A DNA stretch of 64,000 nt. Source: Oxytricha trifallax. Taxonomy: Eukaryota > Ciliophora > Spirotrichea > Sporadotrichida > Oxytrichidae. Below are positions 21,890-33,400 of this stretch, in pieces (the first letter of the stretch is position 1; each line of letters opens with the position of its first letter). The stretch is taken from positions 1-64,000 of the forward strand of contig ARYC01017801.1 in assembly GCA_000711775.1 (NCBI GenBank), written 5' to 3'. Below the pieces are notes generated by a model. That model ran no database searches, had not been told where the DNA came from, and worked only from the letters and a program-made list of their open reading frames with translations. The position numbers were made by a program, and so were the translations under genes.

Positions 21890-23000
21890 ATAAACTATAA
21901 TTAAGTATAGAATCAGGCCAAGGATAGATAATAATTAATTTCCAAGAATTTATAGATTATGAAGACTGTATATTTCCAATTACTTATACATACACAAATT
22001 GATTTTATTTTATTGTAAACGTAAATGAAGCAAATGTTAATTCAAAATACATAACAGTTCAATGTGATGATAAGTATAAAGCCATTAATCTAATACATCC
22101 TCTTGCTACTAAATTAAAAAAATAATGCATAAAAGATTTATTTATTTTTTACATTCGAATGACAACGATAAGGCCTACGGATAATTAAATATTCCATTGT
22201 AATTAATATCTGTAAATTACTAAGACCCAAAAATGTCTCACTTTTTAAGTTTTTGAATTAACTGATGGATTAGCAATTTCTTACAATTGTCCAGAATTCT
22301 TTAACATTGATTAAGATACTGTCAATGTGACTAAAGGGGATTTATATTCTATATTCTTGTAAATTTATCTCATTATAAAAGATTTAACTTTTGCTTCAAA
22401 TATAATACAACGAAAGTATCCAGATTTTGACATAATTACATCAAATCCTACCTAACCCACCGATTAAAACATGAGAGTTTACTTAACAGACGACAAGCCC
22501 TATTTACTTTCTAAAATTTATGAATAAAATAAAAGCAAAACATGATAATACTCATAATTTTACAATAATCATTTAAGATTAATCTTATATAATAATAGAG
22601 TTTTCTGCTATTATTAAGCTATAAAATGAAAGTTTTTCTTTATATATGAGTTCATTAAATAAATTAAAATTTCTAAGGAATATTGGAAGATCGATAATTA
22701 AACACTTAAAATTGAGATATTCGATGAAAATAGAGTTTCCCTTAATTTTAAAAATCAATATAATTGAAAAATTACACAATAGATTATAATTACTTATGAA
22801 CTAAGTTTAATCAATTAAATATAGAGGTAAGAGGAATTTGAATTTTAAATGGAATGTCACAGCTTTTAATTCAAAAAATATGCAAATTCACTTGATTTTT
22901 GAAGATAAATCTTTAATTTCAAAATAGTTTAGTATTATTTTATAAAATTTAGCAGTTTCATTACAAATCTGACTAAGTTAAGATAACATAATATAAAATT
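21890..23000 (+). pseudogene. Extracellular repeat-type protein fragment
   Basis: One frame stays open from about 21890 to the TGA at 22542-22544 apart from an in-frame TGA near 22003. It encodes a Cys-spaced protein (YEDCIFPITYTYTN, YITVQCDDKY, TDGLAISYNCPEFF, QDTVNVTKGDLYSIFL). A second open piece at about 22850-22970 gives NVTAFNSKNMQIHLIFEDK followed by SLISKQFSIIL. The style (alternating beta strands, AFN...QI.L.F.D...IS) is that of large ciliate surface proteins with cadherin-like repeats. This is an impression from composition, not a firm family call. The internal TGA and shifts suggest a broken copy or unremoved eliminated sequences. Confidence 0.4.
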
Positions 23001-23094
23001 TTTAAATTAAAATTTTATTATGATTGCCCTTGACTTATTTATAGTAATTTAATTAATACTTACAAATGCAAGATTTTCATATTTATTTGTTTAA

Positions 23095-23320
23095 ATTGAG
23101 CGACCAACATCTTTTTTATGATAATCATAGATTCACTATTTAGTTATTGTACCATCAGTTCCTTTAATCTTTAAAAACAGCTTATCCAAATGAGGCCACA
23201 TCTTCAGTGTAACAAATTAAATAAATTACTCTTTCATCACCACTTGCTGTAATTCCTGCTCACTTAACGTTATTAGATGTAATTCCAACAAATTTAAATC
23301 TTAAAAATCAATATATAATA
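23095..23320 (-). pseudogene. Short coding-like fragment
   Basis: On the minus strand FVGITSNNV, then (after a TGA) AGITASGDERVIYLICYTED and VASFGQAVFK, then in a shifted frame GTDGTITK. It resembles beta-propeller-like repeats of ciliate surface proteins, but too little remains to identify it. Confidence 0.25.
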
Positions 23321-23559
23321 TCATTTATCATATTTTATCATTTTTATTGAAAATCTATATAAGTAATCGTATTCATAAAAGTATTATTCAAATGAAGCAA
23401 AATCATCTTTAGCTGGATTTTTACATCATAAAATAAATATTCAAATTAATAATTTGTTGATACTATAAAATATTAGATTAATATTTCATAAAATATAAAT
23501 ATATTCAAATTGAAAAATCAGGAGATTTAGATATAAATAAATCAGAAGAGAAAGAAAAA

Positions 23560-24500
23560 TGCCCAGTTTGCTCGATCCCTGATATTTTTTAAATAGCAGT
23601 GTAGGCAGCAATTTCAAAAACATACAAATGATGTGTGATTATAGTCCCCAAGCATTTGAAGACCTAATTATGCTCCAAAATGTAATATATGCTTGCAATT
23701 CAACAACATAAGCAAATATTAGAAATGAAGCCAAAAAGGCTAAGCAAGACGAAGTATTTTAGGTAAAAATTACAAAAGATGGGCTGAAAGATTTGGAAAC
23801 CGTTCAGTTCTATTTCATGAAGAAGAATATATCAGACTATCACTTGACGATGGATCAGCAATAACGAACTTTATCATTGAGGATGTAATCAAATTGATAA
23901 ACATTGACCAACATCAACAAGGTCTTAAGAATTCATTTATAATTCCAATTTCAGCATCACAATCTATTAAGCTAGACAAGGGGTATATAAGTTGCAAATC
24001 AATTGAAAAACAATGCAAAAAGTTGGAGTTTAAAATTTCTGACATTCAATACTTCTACTTACTAATGCTTCTTTAAAAAGAAAAAATCAATTCTCCTTAT
24101 CACTGCATGGTTTGCATCATTGATATTTAAAATAATACAGTATCTTATCTGGATTCTATTGGTTCGTATCTTACTCCAGAATTCTTCGAATAATAAATTG
24201 AACGTAAAATCAATAAATTTATCAAGAATTTTTATTTAAAAAATTAGTAAAAATTAACTCAATCATCAAAGCACTAACACATAGAAGCACCTCAACAAGA
24301 CAATAACGTAGACTGCGGAGTATACATGATTTCAAAAATTATTTGGAATTTAGATAAAAAAAATTAAATTCATCAACCTCCTAAGTATAAAACTAATTTT
24401 AATTCCATAAGACTGTACAGATAATTCACGAATCAAGCTCTTCAAATGGGCTTCTAGTATTATAGATTAGTTAAACCCTGATTATTAATTAATTAAATTA
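23560..24500 (+). pseudogene. Ulp1-like cysteine protease (peptidase C48 type)
   Basis: The C-terminal half is open from about 23740: LSLDDGSAITNFIIED (compare the Ulp1 'LND..IN.Y' entry motif), YHCMVCIIDIQNN (about 24100-24138, candidate His), YLDSIGSYL (Asp), then PQQDNNVDCGVYM (about 24288-24330), the Ulp1 Q....DCG motif with catalytic Cys. An upstream frame (MCDYSPQAFEDL from about 23640, through TVQFYFMKKNIS) overlaps and shifts near 23760, so one frameshift or short insertion separates the halves. Family role: cleaving SUMO-like modifiers; relatives also occur in transposons and as adenovirus-type proteases of large DNA elements. No partner genes for a Polinton/Maverick (polymerase B, integrase, capsid) are seen nearby. 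Confidence 0.7.
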
Positions 24501-25135
24501 AAAAGAATTGAATTTATTTTTATATAAGTATTAATAAAATGAAGCAAAATCATATTTATTACAACTATAATTATATTCAAATAAATATATCACATAACAA
24601 CAACACTTATAACTATTTGTATTATACATCAAAATTATAATATTATTATATGATAAAGTGAATTATAATGAAATAACAATATAAAGAATAATCAAATAAA
24701 AGATAAAATTATTAATCTAAATATTTAAAATATAAATAATATATAATAAAGTAATTCTTTAGAGATGTATTTGCTTGTAAACAATAAATTATAGTAGAAT
24801 AATTAGTATCATTTATTAAGAAGCATAAATTAAACATCAATAGTTCATTTCGAGAGATTTGTGGGTTGAAGATTAGATAGATGATACTAATTTCTTCAGA
24901 ATGCATATTGAACAAAAAGAGTCAATATACTTTAATTATATATTATATAAATACAACAACTAACTCACTTACTATGAAGCAAATGAAATGACTATTTAAT
25001 AAACTTATTTATTGTTTTACTTTCATTAAGTTGGTTTAATTTGCTTGAATTGTGACTACCCTCAAGAAACTTACTTTTTATATTAGTTATTTACTAGAAA
25101 TTTAGTTTACATCTGAAATCTTTTCATTTTTCAAT
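24500..25135. other. AT-rich, no gene seen
   Basis: Over 80% A+T with scattered stops in every frame and no repeat longer than short A/T runs. Confidence 0.5.
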
Positions 25136-25139
25136 TAAT

Positions 25140-25720
25140 TTATAATGTTCCACTATTTTACCAAACAAATAAGAAAGAAATTAAGAAGTTTAAACAAGCA
25201 TAGAATACTTTTACTGGTTTGATTGTCAAAGTTAAGGATGTTGAAGTTGTTTTTCCAGAAATAAGTGAACAATCAAAATTAATGCTATGTTGCTTAACGA
25301 AAAAATAAACACCAGTATTTTACATCCTATTCACAAATCAAACTTAAGTGCAAAAATTATATTAAGACAATTCAGTTAATTCTATAAGACTACCTTAAAT
25401 ATATCATCAATTTTAATTATATAATTTGCAAAAGACACATTATTTCATTATGTGTTGGCAATTTTAGAAAGTAAATTAGATTAAATGAGAATGATATATA
25501 ATAATTCTAAATATGTTTATTTTATACATTAAAAAGTTATTTGAAGAATTAATAATTAAAAATAGTGCATGCAGTCTACATTAATCAAAAGGAAAGTTTG
25601 TTGAATACGACATCGATAAAATCAAAACATAAACAATTGAGATACTTCTTCAAGGCAAACAAAATATTGAATTGGATGATCAATAGTTAAGTCTAAATTT
25701 CTAATTCGTAAATCTATGTA
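25140..25720 (+). CDS. Unknown, two coding-like pieces
   Basis: Piece one (about 25140-25482) reads KFKQAQNTFTGLIVKVKDVE, then FPEISEQSKLMLCCLTKKQT, and closes at a TGA. Piece two (about 25565-25710) reads KGKFVEYDIDKIKTQTIEIL then ELDDQQLSLNF. The gap of about 80 bp of pure AT sequence may be an intron or eliminated sequence. No clear start codon and no family recognised; low confidence that both belong to one gene. Confidence 0.3.
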
Positions 25721-25875
25721 ATCTGTATTAATACTTACAATAATATTAACACACTAAAAATATTTCAAATAATTAGAATTTTATAGATTCCAATAATTAG
25801 AAATTAATAAATATTTATTTTTAAAATTATTTATACTTAAACTAATATAATTATAATAATTTATTCCCAAACTTA

Positions 25876-26000
25876 GCAAGACCGGATTTCGACGAATTGA
25901 CGAATCTGAGGTGTATGTTACAGGGAATGGGGTAAAAGATTAACAAGTCCGGATTTCAACTAATTGTTGTATCTGAGGGGTATGTTAAGAAAAATAGTGG
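25876..26000 (+). repeat. Direct duplication of a ~43-bp GC-richer unit
   Basis: AAGACCGGATTTCGACGAAT... at 25877 and AAGTCCGGATTTCAACTAAT... at 25944 both continue as ATCTGAGG.GTATGTTA. The spacing is about 66 bp and the copies differ at several positions. Function unknown. Confidence 0.5.
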
Positions 26001-26391
26001 GGTTTTATAAAAGGTTGAGGTAATGAGAAGGCAGCTCATGTCTATACATTGCCTTAGCCTAAGTTAGAGATTAGAGGATTAGAAATAATACTGGATGAGG
26101 ACAGAGACAGGGCGGGCACACATTCTTGAATATTAAGATTAAATTATTATACTTAAATTTAAAAATAATTTTATTGGATGGAAAGGAATGGCATAGATGA
26201 CAGATTGAATGGACAGAGCAAACAACAAATTCATAAACAAGAGCCAAGAAATTTAAAAATTAGTAATTTTTATTTTAAATATATTATATATTTGTAATTT
26301 AAAATCAATTATATAGGGTAGACAGAAAAAAAAGAGAGAGATTTAAGTCAGCAATAAGAAGAAAGGAAGACAAATAGAAAGGCTTTGGGGT

Positions 26392-26431
26392 CTTATGACT
26401 GTAATACTGCCAGCAGTATTGCTTTCATAAG
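26392..26431. other. 40-nt hairpin
   Basis: CTTATGA-CTG-TAATACTG-CCAG-CAGTATTG-CTTT-CATAAG forms a near-perfect stem with a 4-base loop. It lies in a GC-richer stretch without ORFs. It could be a structured RNA or a remnant of a foldback element; no family recognised. Confidence 0.45.
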
Positions 26432-26569
26432 ATGTCTCTCTGTTTCTAAATGTCTTAGTCAAATGAATTCAATGATAGTGCAATGGCTTTTCCCTTAACT
26501 TAAAGTACAGTATAATATTATTTTTCATATTTTTTATATACTATTATATTTTGTTGTGCTTTTCCTAGA

Positions 26570-26930
26570 TAGTGAATGGCAGAGATTGGGGAGGGGTTAT
26601 GTCTCACCCAAAAAGACAGACCGCCTTCCGGTTGGGTTATAAAGAACCGAGAGACCGCGTATGTTATGGTATATAAATATCGATACGCTTCGTTCCTTAT
26701 GTGTGATGTTCAATCTGGCTTCTTGAACTAAAACAATGCCGTGTTAAAAAGAGGTAGATAGTCCCTCTTTAAATATTGACTTCACATGAGGCAGATAGTC
26801 CCTCCAAGACTTTAATACCTATTTGCCCATCTAGCCTCCTCCCACTGGATTGGCTACTAGGAGGACTCCTAATTCTCTAACCTGCACGTGGTGGAGTCTG
26901 CTGACTGAGAAGAGAAATTTAAAATAAAAA
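26570..26930. other. GC-rich non-coding island
   Basis: About 350 bp of near 50% G+C in an AT-rich setting, with no long ORF on either strand. Repeated pieces GAGGTAGATAGTCCCTC (about 26751) and GAGGCAGATAGTCCCTC (about 26789) and inverted bits (CCTCCTCCCACT / AGGAGGACTCC) suggest RNA structure or a SINE-like repeat. A GATGTTCAATCTGG stretch is only a poor match to a Pol III B box. No tRNA or rRNA recognised. Confidence 0.35.
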
Positions 26931-27058
26931 ATAAAATTAATTAAAAATTAAAAAAATTAAAATATTTTAAATAATTTCTTTACTATTATTTAAAATTAAT
27001 TGAATTATTATATACATATGTTTCTAATAATTAGTTTATACTTTTAATAATTAGAATA

Positions 27059-27473
27059 TTGTAGGAATACATTCGATTTGGGAAAATGAATTTAAATTAA
27101 ATTAATTAAATATTAAAATCATGGCAGTTATCAAAACCAAAGTGACTTAAACTTCAAAAATAAATGGATTCTACCGTAGATCCCGCAATTTAAGCTTGAC
27201 ATTACTATTGGCATTATTCCTGATTCATCCAAGGAAGCGAGATATTTTGATTTTGAGCTAACTCCCAAAATAGTATAATGGATTTTTCTCGCTTAAGCGA
27301 TGAGATAAATTCATTATAGCAATAACAACCACCGTCTCATTTTTAATGCGCTATCCAGAGAGAATAATATTGCCATGGTTTGGAGACATTTTCTAAAAAC
27401 ATAACTGAAGGTAATTAATAATAAATTAATTTTAATTTTAATTCATTTTCCCAAATCGAATGTATTCCTACAA
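27059..27473. mobile_element. F2, 415-bp TA-flanked element
   Basis: Reverse-oriented sister of F1 with high identity. TA at both junctions, ends TTGTAGGAATACATTCGA. It lies about 50 bp upstream of the RING-like gene at 27524. No ORF. Confidence 0.87.
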
Positions 27474-27523
27474 TAATATATTTAAGAGAAATAATTTTAT
27501 TTTTATTATAATAATATTTTAGA

Positions 27524-28000
27524 ATGCCAAACAGAGAAGTTCAAGCAGAGTGCAATCAATGCAAGAAGATTATGAGGAATGACAAGAAAAAGAAGCACAA
27601 GTGTGATTAGACAGACAATCCAACTTTCACAAAGATTAACAAGATATTTAAAGTGCCAATAATGAAGGCAGACCATATGAAAGACTTCCATGCGTGCATA
27701 TGTGGTTACAAGACCAAGAGAAAGGACAAACTCAAGGAACATGTATGCAGATTCGAGCAATAATGTGTAATCTGTCTCAGTAACATGGCTAAATTGACAA
27801 TTGTTAAATCAGACTGCTCTCAATTGTAATGCCAATCATGCTTCAAAGACTGGCAGCTACAAAAGCAATCAACTTGCTCTATATGCAGAAAAGAGATAAT
27901 CACCTACACAGTCCACGAACAAAACAAAAAGCCAACTGAAGTCAAGATGAAGAAAAGAAGAAGACAGCAAGTTCCAGACGACTACGATGCGCCTATTTGA
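27524..28000 (+). CDS. Small zinc-finger protein with RING-like C-terminus
   Basis: Uninterrupted 158-residue ORF (one TAG and one TAA read as Gln). N-terminus ECNQCKK and HKCD. The middle has a C2H2-like HACICGYKTKRKDKLKEHVC. The C-terminal half has CVICLSN...CSQLQCQSCFKDW...CSICRKEI, the spacing of a RING domain in which the usual His ligand is Gln. RING proteins are commonly ubiquitin ligases; here that role is inference and the missing ligand weakens it. The tail is basic (KMKKRRRQQ). It sits between F2 and another ORF on the same strand. Given the USP-like domains in the Helitrons, a ubiquitin-linked set is imaginable but not demonstrated. Confidence 0.7.
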
Positions 28001-28224
28001 ATACTTAATTAATTACATAGAAATTCAAATAAATTAATATTATCAATAATTTAATAAAAAATTAAACTTTATGAAGATAAAAGGAGATAATTAATATAAA
28101 ATAATTAATTACATCTTAATATTATTAAATTTATTAAAATAATTAGTTTCTATATATTAGATTTATTATTATTTACAAATTATTCCATATATAAGGCAAT
28201 TTATAATTATAATAATTAATTAAA

Positions 28225-29415
28225 ATGGGAACATCTTTTAATTTATAGATTAATCAATTGATTACAAATTCCAAATAATGGGAAGAGGAGTTCAGAGACA
28301 AGCATGAATAGGATTAGCTTAGATTTGATGAAGGATTCTTAAAGTTAAAAGTGATTCAGAAACTTATTGTCGTATATGAGGATAAGTATTTCAAGAACGA
28401 AAATTTTCAAAATATTTTTCTATTTGCCAAATTACTATGTGAATAGAGAAATCCATACAACATCTAATAAAAATACGAAGTCAATAGTACCAACATTATG
28501 AACAATATCATAAATGAAACTGATTTTATTGACAAAGACTTCTTCGAAGAAATTAAGATATTAATATAGAAACGTGAAATCACTTATATCTTCTCAAGAG
28601 TCAAGAGAGGAGGTATCCAAGAATTTGTGAAAAGGATTGAAAATAGATTCACAGATTAGAGCTCAGAGACATTAGCAAGCCTTTTCAAGCAAATGATTGT
28701 TGTAATCACATCAAGAAACATTATGATGTATTTTTCATTGAAGTGTTAGGACAGCAATTCAATAAACCAAAAACATGAAATCCAGTTATTAGCCAACTTA
28801 TTTGTTGTACAAGAGCAATACATAAAGACTTCAGTAAACTTTATTAAGTAATTTGAAATAAATCCACAATAACTTAAAGACTATTTTAAAATAGATCACT
28901 TAAGAACTTATAACAAAGTTCACTTAACCTCAAAGATCAGTTATAATAGTAGCATAGCATCTTCTAAAAGAAAACCAAAATCGAACACCAAAATGCCTGA
29001 TATATTTGAGGAGTCTGAAGAGGAATCAATCAATCATAGTTAAAAAGACTAAATAATGGCAGAACAAGATTAGGATGATTAATCGATAAATTTAAGTGAG
29101 TTAGTGAAAGAAGTCTCAAAAATAATTGAGGAAGAAAAGAATTAAGAACCAATCCATGGCAGTTAAAACTAATTTATTTCATCAATATCCAGGAGTGTCT
29201 TGGAAGCATTGGTGAGTGAAGAACTAAATGAGGACTGGCAGAGAGAATACCCTATTAATCAGGATGACTACGAAGATACATTCATGATGAGGCAAATCAA
29301 AGAAGAACTCAATAAAATTAACATGAGAAAATATTCAAGAAATAGTTTCTCCTTTAAACAACTTAAAGGTTTTTTTACTATTTCTTACATTAATAAATTT
29401 TTAAACAATCTTTAA
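28225..29415 (+). CDS. Unknown acidic/helical protein
   Basis: ATG at 28225 opens a frame of about 397 codons with many TAA/TAG glutamines and no TGA. It is rich in Lys, Glu, Asn and Gln and mostly helical in character (FNLQINQLITNSKQWEEEF, SETLASLFKQMIVVITSRN). An acidic region follows (about 28990-29150), then KYSRNSFSFKQLK. A GTTTTTTTACT...TTTATAG interval at about 29369-29430 could be an intron near the 3' end; otherwise the frame runs to TGA near 29531. No motif recognised. It precedes Helitron H3 on the same strand. Confidence 0.55.
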
Positions 29416-29610
29416 ATCCAATTTATAGTTAAATAGTCAAAGTAATTATTAATAAACATTATTTAATATTAATATAAAATATTTTAATCAAAGTAAAAAA
29501 ATAAATAATTTTTATTTTGTATTGAAAGTTGACATTTAATATTAAATCTGAGTAAACTTGGACTATTTAAGGCAGCGGATTATAATTAAATACAAAAAAC
29601 ATCATTGAAT

Positions 29611-30450
29611 ATGAGACTACGTTTAAATAAAGACGATATGTCAAAATATGAATCTTCTCGGAAGGATGAGAATAATAAAATAATTTAAGATTCATAAAAT
29701 CAGAACAATAATACAAACTACAAAATTCATGATATCTAATTAAAAATGGACGATGAGGAGGAAGGATCAGATTAAAATTAATAGCAAGAATAACCAATGC
29801 AAATAGATATATTAACAAATAAAAATGAAATATATAATGAAAAAAAGCTATAAACAGACAGTAAAGATTTAGAAAGCATTGATTCTGACTTTTTAAATAT
29901 CATTCAGCAACAAGACTAGCTTAAATTCTCACATGCACTAGCTTTATTATCATTTAGTCAAGATTTATATATGATCCACTAACAAAACAGATTTGAAGAG
30001 CTATTGGTGTAGTTTTAAAATATGTAGTTTTCTTTGCAATTAATGAACAAGTTCTAAATTGTTTAATAATCAGTTAAAGATATAAATAGGCAATAAAACT
30101 ACTTAAGCACATCTTACTTAAATAACTATGAATATAATGAAAATAAGAATATCATGTTTGTTTGTAAAGGGATGCTGAAACAATAGGAACATATGTTGAA
30201 TAAGATTAAGACATCATTGAATATAGATACAAATAAAAGTTAATCTTTTATGGACAGAATAAAGTTACAATATAATATTGCACATATATTATTCTATATT
30301 AGAGTCAGATCTTACAATTATTTGCCATTATCATAAAATGAAAAAAAAATTTGTATAGAAATTATTCGATTTTAAGAAGTAAGAATTCGAGTATTGTATC
30401 CAAATATTAACTAAAAAAGGGATAATTTAAAAAATATTAGGAATCAATGA
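29611..30450 (+). CDS. Unknown Gln-rich protein overlapping the Helitron H3 ORF
   Basis: 279 codons from ATG 29611 to TGA 30448-30450, uninterrupted. The N-terminal part is polar and acidic (NKDDMSKYESSRKDENN, KMDDEEEGSDQN), then helical (FSHALALLSFSQDLYMIHQQ, FVCKGMLKQQEHMLNKIK). Its stop overlaps the first ATG of the Helitron frame as ATGA, the same junction seen again at 35437, so it may be a Helitron accessory ORF. No known domain seen. Confidence 0.6.
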
Positions 30451-33400
30451 AATCAAAAGAAGAAATCTTTGACAACTATTTAAAGATATATGCTCAGGAT
30501 TTCTAAAAAATAAGCATTAAAGTGTAGAATATATATAAATCTCTTGAAGACGATACAGTACTATACTATATACAAAAATTTAGAAAATATAAATTGTAAG
30601 CCAGCCGATTAAGCAGTAGATTAGAATAAAGTATAAGCGATATACCTTGCGCATAGTGTGGATGCAGATCTTACCTTATTTCTATAAGAAAGGAAGGCTA
30701 CGAGAATTAGAAACAATAATGGGAAGGATAAGATCATAATAGAATTTTTATGAATTTGAATACAAGATAAAATAAAAAGTAGATAAGGAAGGTAATACAA
30801 TATATATATAAGGTTTGTTATTACTGTTGGAAAAATTAACTTAAAATTACCATTCCTGAGAATACTATGCCTCAGCCAGAATAGCTAAAGAAGTTAAAAA
30901 GCAAAGCAGAATAGGCTTTAATAAGACTTGGATACATCTATTCTTTCATTTAGAACACAGCAACTTTAGGATATCAAATGATGAAGGGAGATACAAATTT
31001 CAAGGTCTTTAACACTGATGTAGGAATGCATAAACTAGCGTTGTAATACAACTGGATGTAGCATATTACACCTGCTTAGAAAGGAAAAGTAGATGAAGCA
31101 CTTAAATTACTTAAGGATATTAATCACCTGTATCAAAGGGGTGTGTGTACTTATGAACTATGGCCATGACTTAGTACAAATGAAAAACTTAAGGATTTTG
31201 TATAAAGCGACTAGTTTAAGTGTAGAATAGCAAGAGGATATCATTAGGATTAATTCTATGTTCAAGTTAAAGAACAAAATGATTTAGATTTTAAAAAATG
31301 AGGGAGATTAAGAAGGTTAGTGGTATGTAGTACCTTCAGCAAAATCATAACATGGTCATGAATTATAGAATGTAAAAGATTTAAGAAGACTCGCTGCTTT
31401 TGAAGAATACGTTGAATCTGACAATTACGAAGAAATACTTAAAGATATACAAGAAAAATTTAAGGATGACGACAAAGACAATTAGAAAAAAGTAAAGAAA
31501 AATTTAGAATATTATGCTATAAATCCATAGAAGATAAACTGTTTCAAACACTCTTTCCTACTGGTCATGGAGGATTTAACTCTTCTTATTATGGTACAGG
31601 AATGACTATAACTTAATATGCGAAGATGAAAATTTTAGCTGTAGAGCTGAATTTAGAGAACATTATGACTTTGTATTTTGGTTATTTGATAGAAAAAGAA
31701 TAGAACAAATGATATCTTTTAGTAGAGGGGTAAAATCAGCACATCCAAACCAACACAAAGTACCACTTACAGCTAAGGATATACTTACAGGAAAAGACTG
31801 TGGTGAAGCAAGAGCTTATTATTGGACACATAGATTATCACATTAACAAGTTGGAACTTCAGCTTATTACTCATCAAAAGGACAAGAATTACTAGCAATG
31901 TTAGAGGAAGGATACAAGAAATACAGATTTAGATTCCCTCATTTATTTATTACACTAACACACAACGAAAATGATGAATACCTACTTATACTTAAAGCTT
32001 AACACAAAGGACGTTTCTGGGATGAAGCAATGGCTTCAGTTTCAAACTTTTACTTAAAAAGTAGATTAGCGATGTAGATGATTAATGATAGTGACAAGAG
32101 CCCAGCAATATTTGGTAAAGTAGTTATGAGCTTTGAAAGATATGAATTTCAATTAAGAGGACCACCTCACTTACATGTATTAATTTGGTTAGATTTAGAA
32201 GATGCAAAGAGACTTGATGATGGATACACAGTGTAAGCTTGCATTCCAGATCATGATAATGAACTTGCACAGCTAGTAAAGAAGTTAATGAAGAATGAAT
32301 GTAGAGAAGGAAGATGTTATTAAAAAGATGAAGAAAAGAAGTGTAATGCAGATATCCTTAATAACTTAGCTAGAACGACAAAGTAGTAGATGATTACTTC
32401 ATTTATAATAGACTTACTGAAGACGAGAGATGGATAGCACCTTATAATCCTTTGCTTCTTAAATTTATGAAATCAAGTTGTTGGATGACATAAAGAGAAT
32501 CAGTGCAATACATTATCAAGTATGTTTCAAAGAGAGAACCAACTATGTTAGGGAAGTTAGTTTTATAATATGACAACGAAGCTCAAAGATAAGTTCTTAA
32601 ACATCTAAAATTAGAAGTAGTAAGTATTTGTGAAGCTTATTGGATTTCGCTAAGACTTCCTATGGTTATTAGAAAGCCAGCTGGCATACATTACCATGTT
32701 GCACTACCAGGAAATAAAATAAGGATGATTAAGGAAGATGAAATGCTAGCAGAATTTGGCAAAGACACAGAAGATATATTTTAGAATGGACCCCTTGAAT
32801 ATTACTACAACAGACCCATTATTCATGATGGACTTACATTATTTTAATTTTTAAGAGAATATGGCTATATAAGAGGTATGAAGAAAGTACCTAAAACAGC
32901 AACTAGAGTATCAGAGAGCAATACAAAATAATTCAAAGGAGTTTGGTACTTTAAGAGAGCAAAGCCTTACATATTATCAACAAACAAATTATATCCAAGT
33001 GATGGTGAGGTATATTTCTATAAAATATATTTAAAAAATATTGCACACAGAACTTATACTAAATTTTACACAGATAATAAATAAAAGAGCTGGTACATTG
33101 AACTTTTATTAAATGACTTACTACCAATGAGAAAAGATTATGATTAACACTCTTTAACATACCTTTGGAAAGTATCAAAGATTTCCAGACTAAGACTACA
33201 ATAAATGCTTTTGGATTTGCTTAAGGACAACAAATTACCCAAAGACTAAAAATAAAACCTTTTAAAGCAAAAATGTGCAATAGATTTAGAAATGGAAAAT
33301 GAAATATTTGATTTACAAGAAATAAAAGAAATAGTATATAATGCTAAACAATCAAAAACGAAGACAGACTATCAATCATTAGAGTTCCTTTAAGAATATG

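Noticed and set aside
26620..26720. tRNA gene or SINE B-box at GATGTTCAATCTGG
   Set aside because: Poor match to the B-box consensus, no convincing A-box at the right distance and no cloverleaf.
27506..27760. Minus-strand 84-residue membrane-like ORF
   Set aside because: Antisense of the RING-like gene, whose Cys/Lys pattern is much stronger evidence.
23560..31000. A Polinton/Maverick or Tlr-type element around the Ulp1-like protease
   Set aside because: No polymerase B, retroviral-type integrase, packaging ATPase or capsid-like sequence was found in 21-31 kb.
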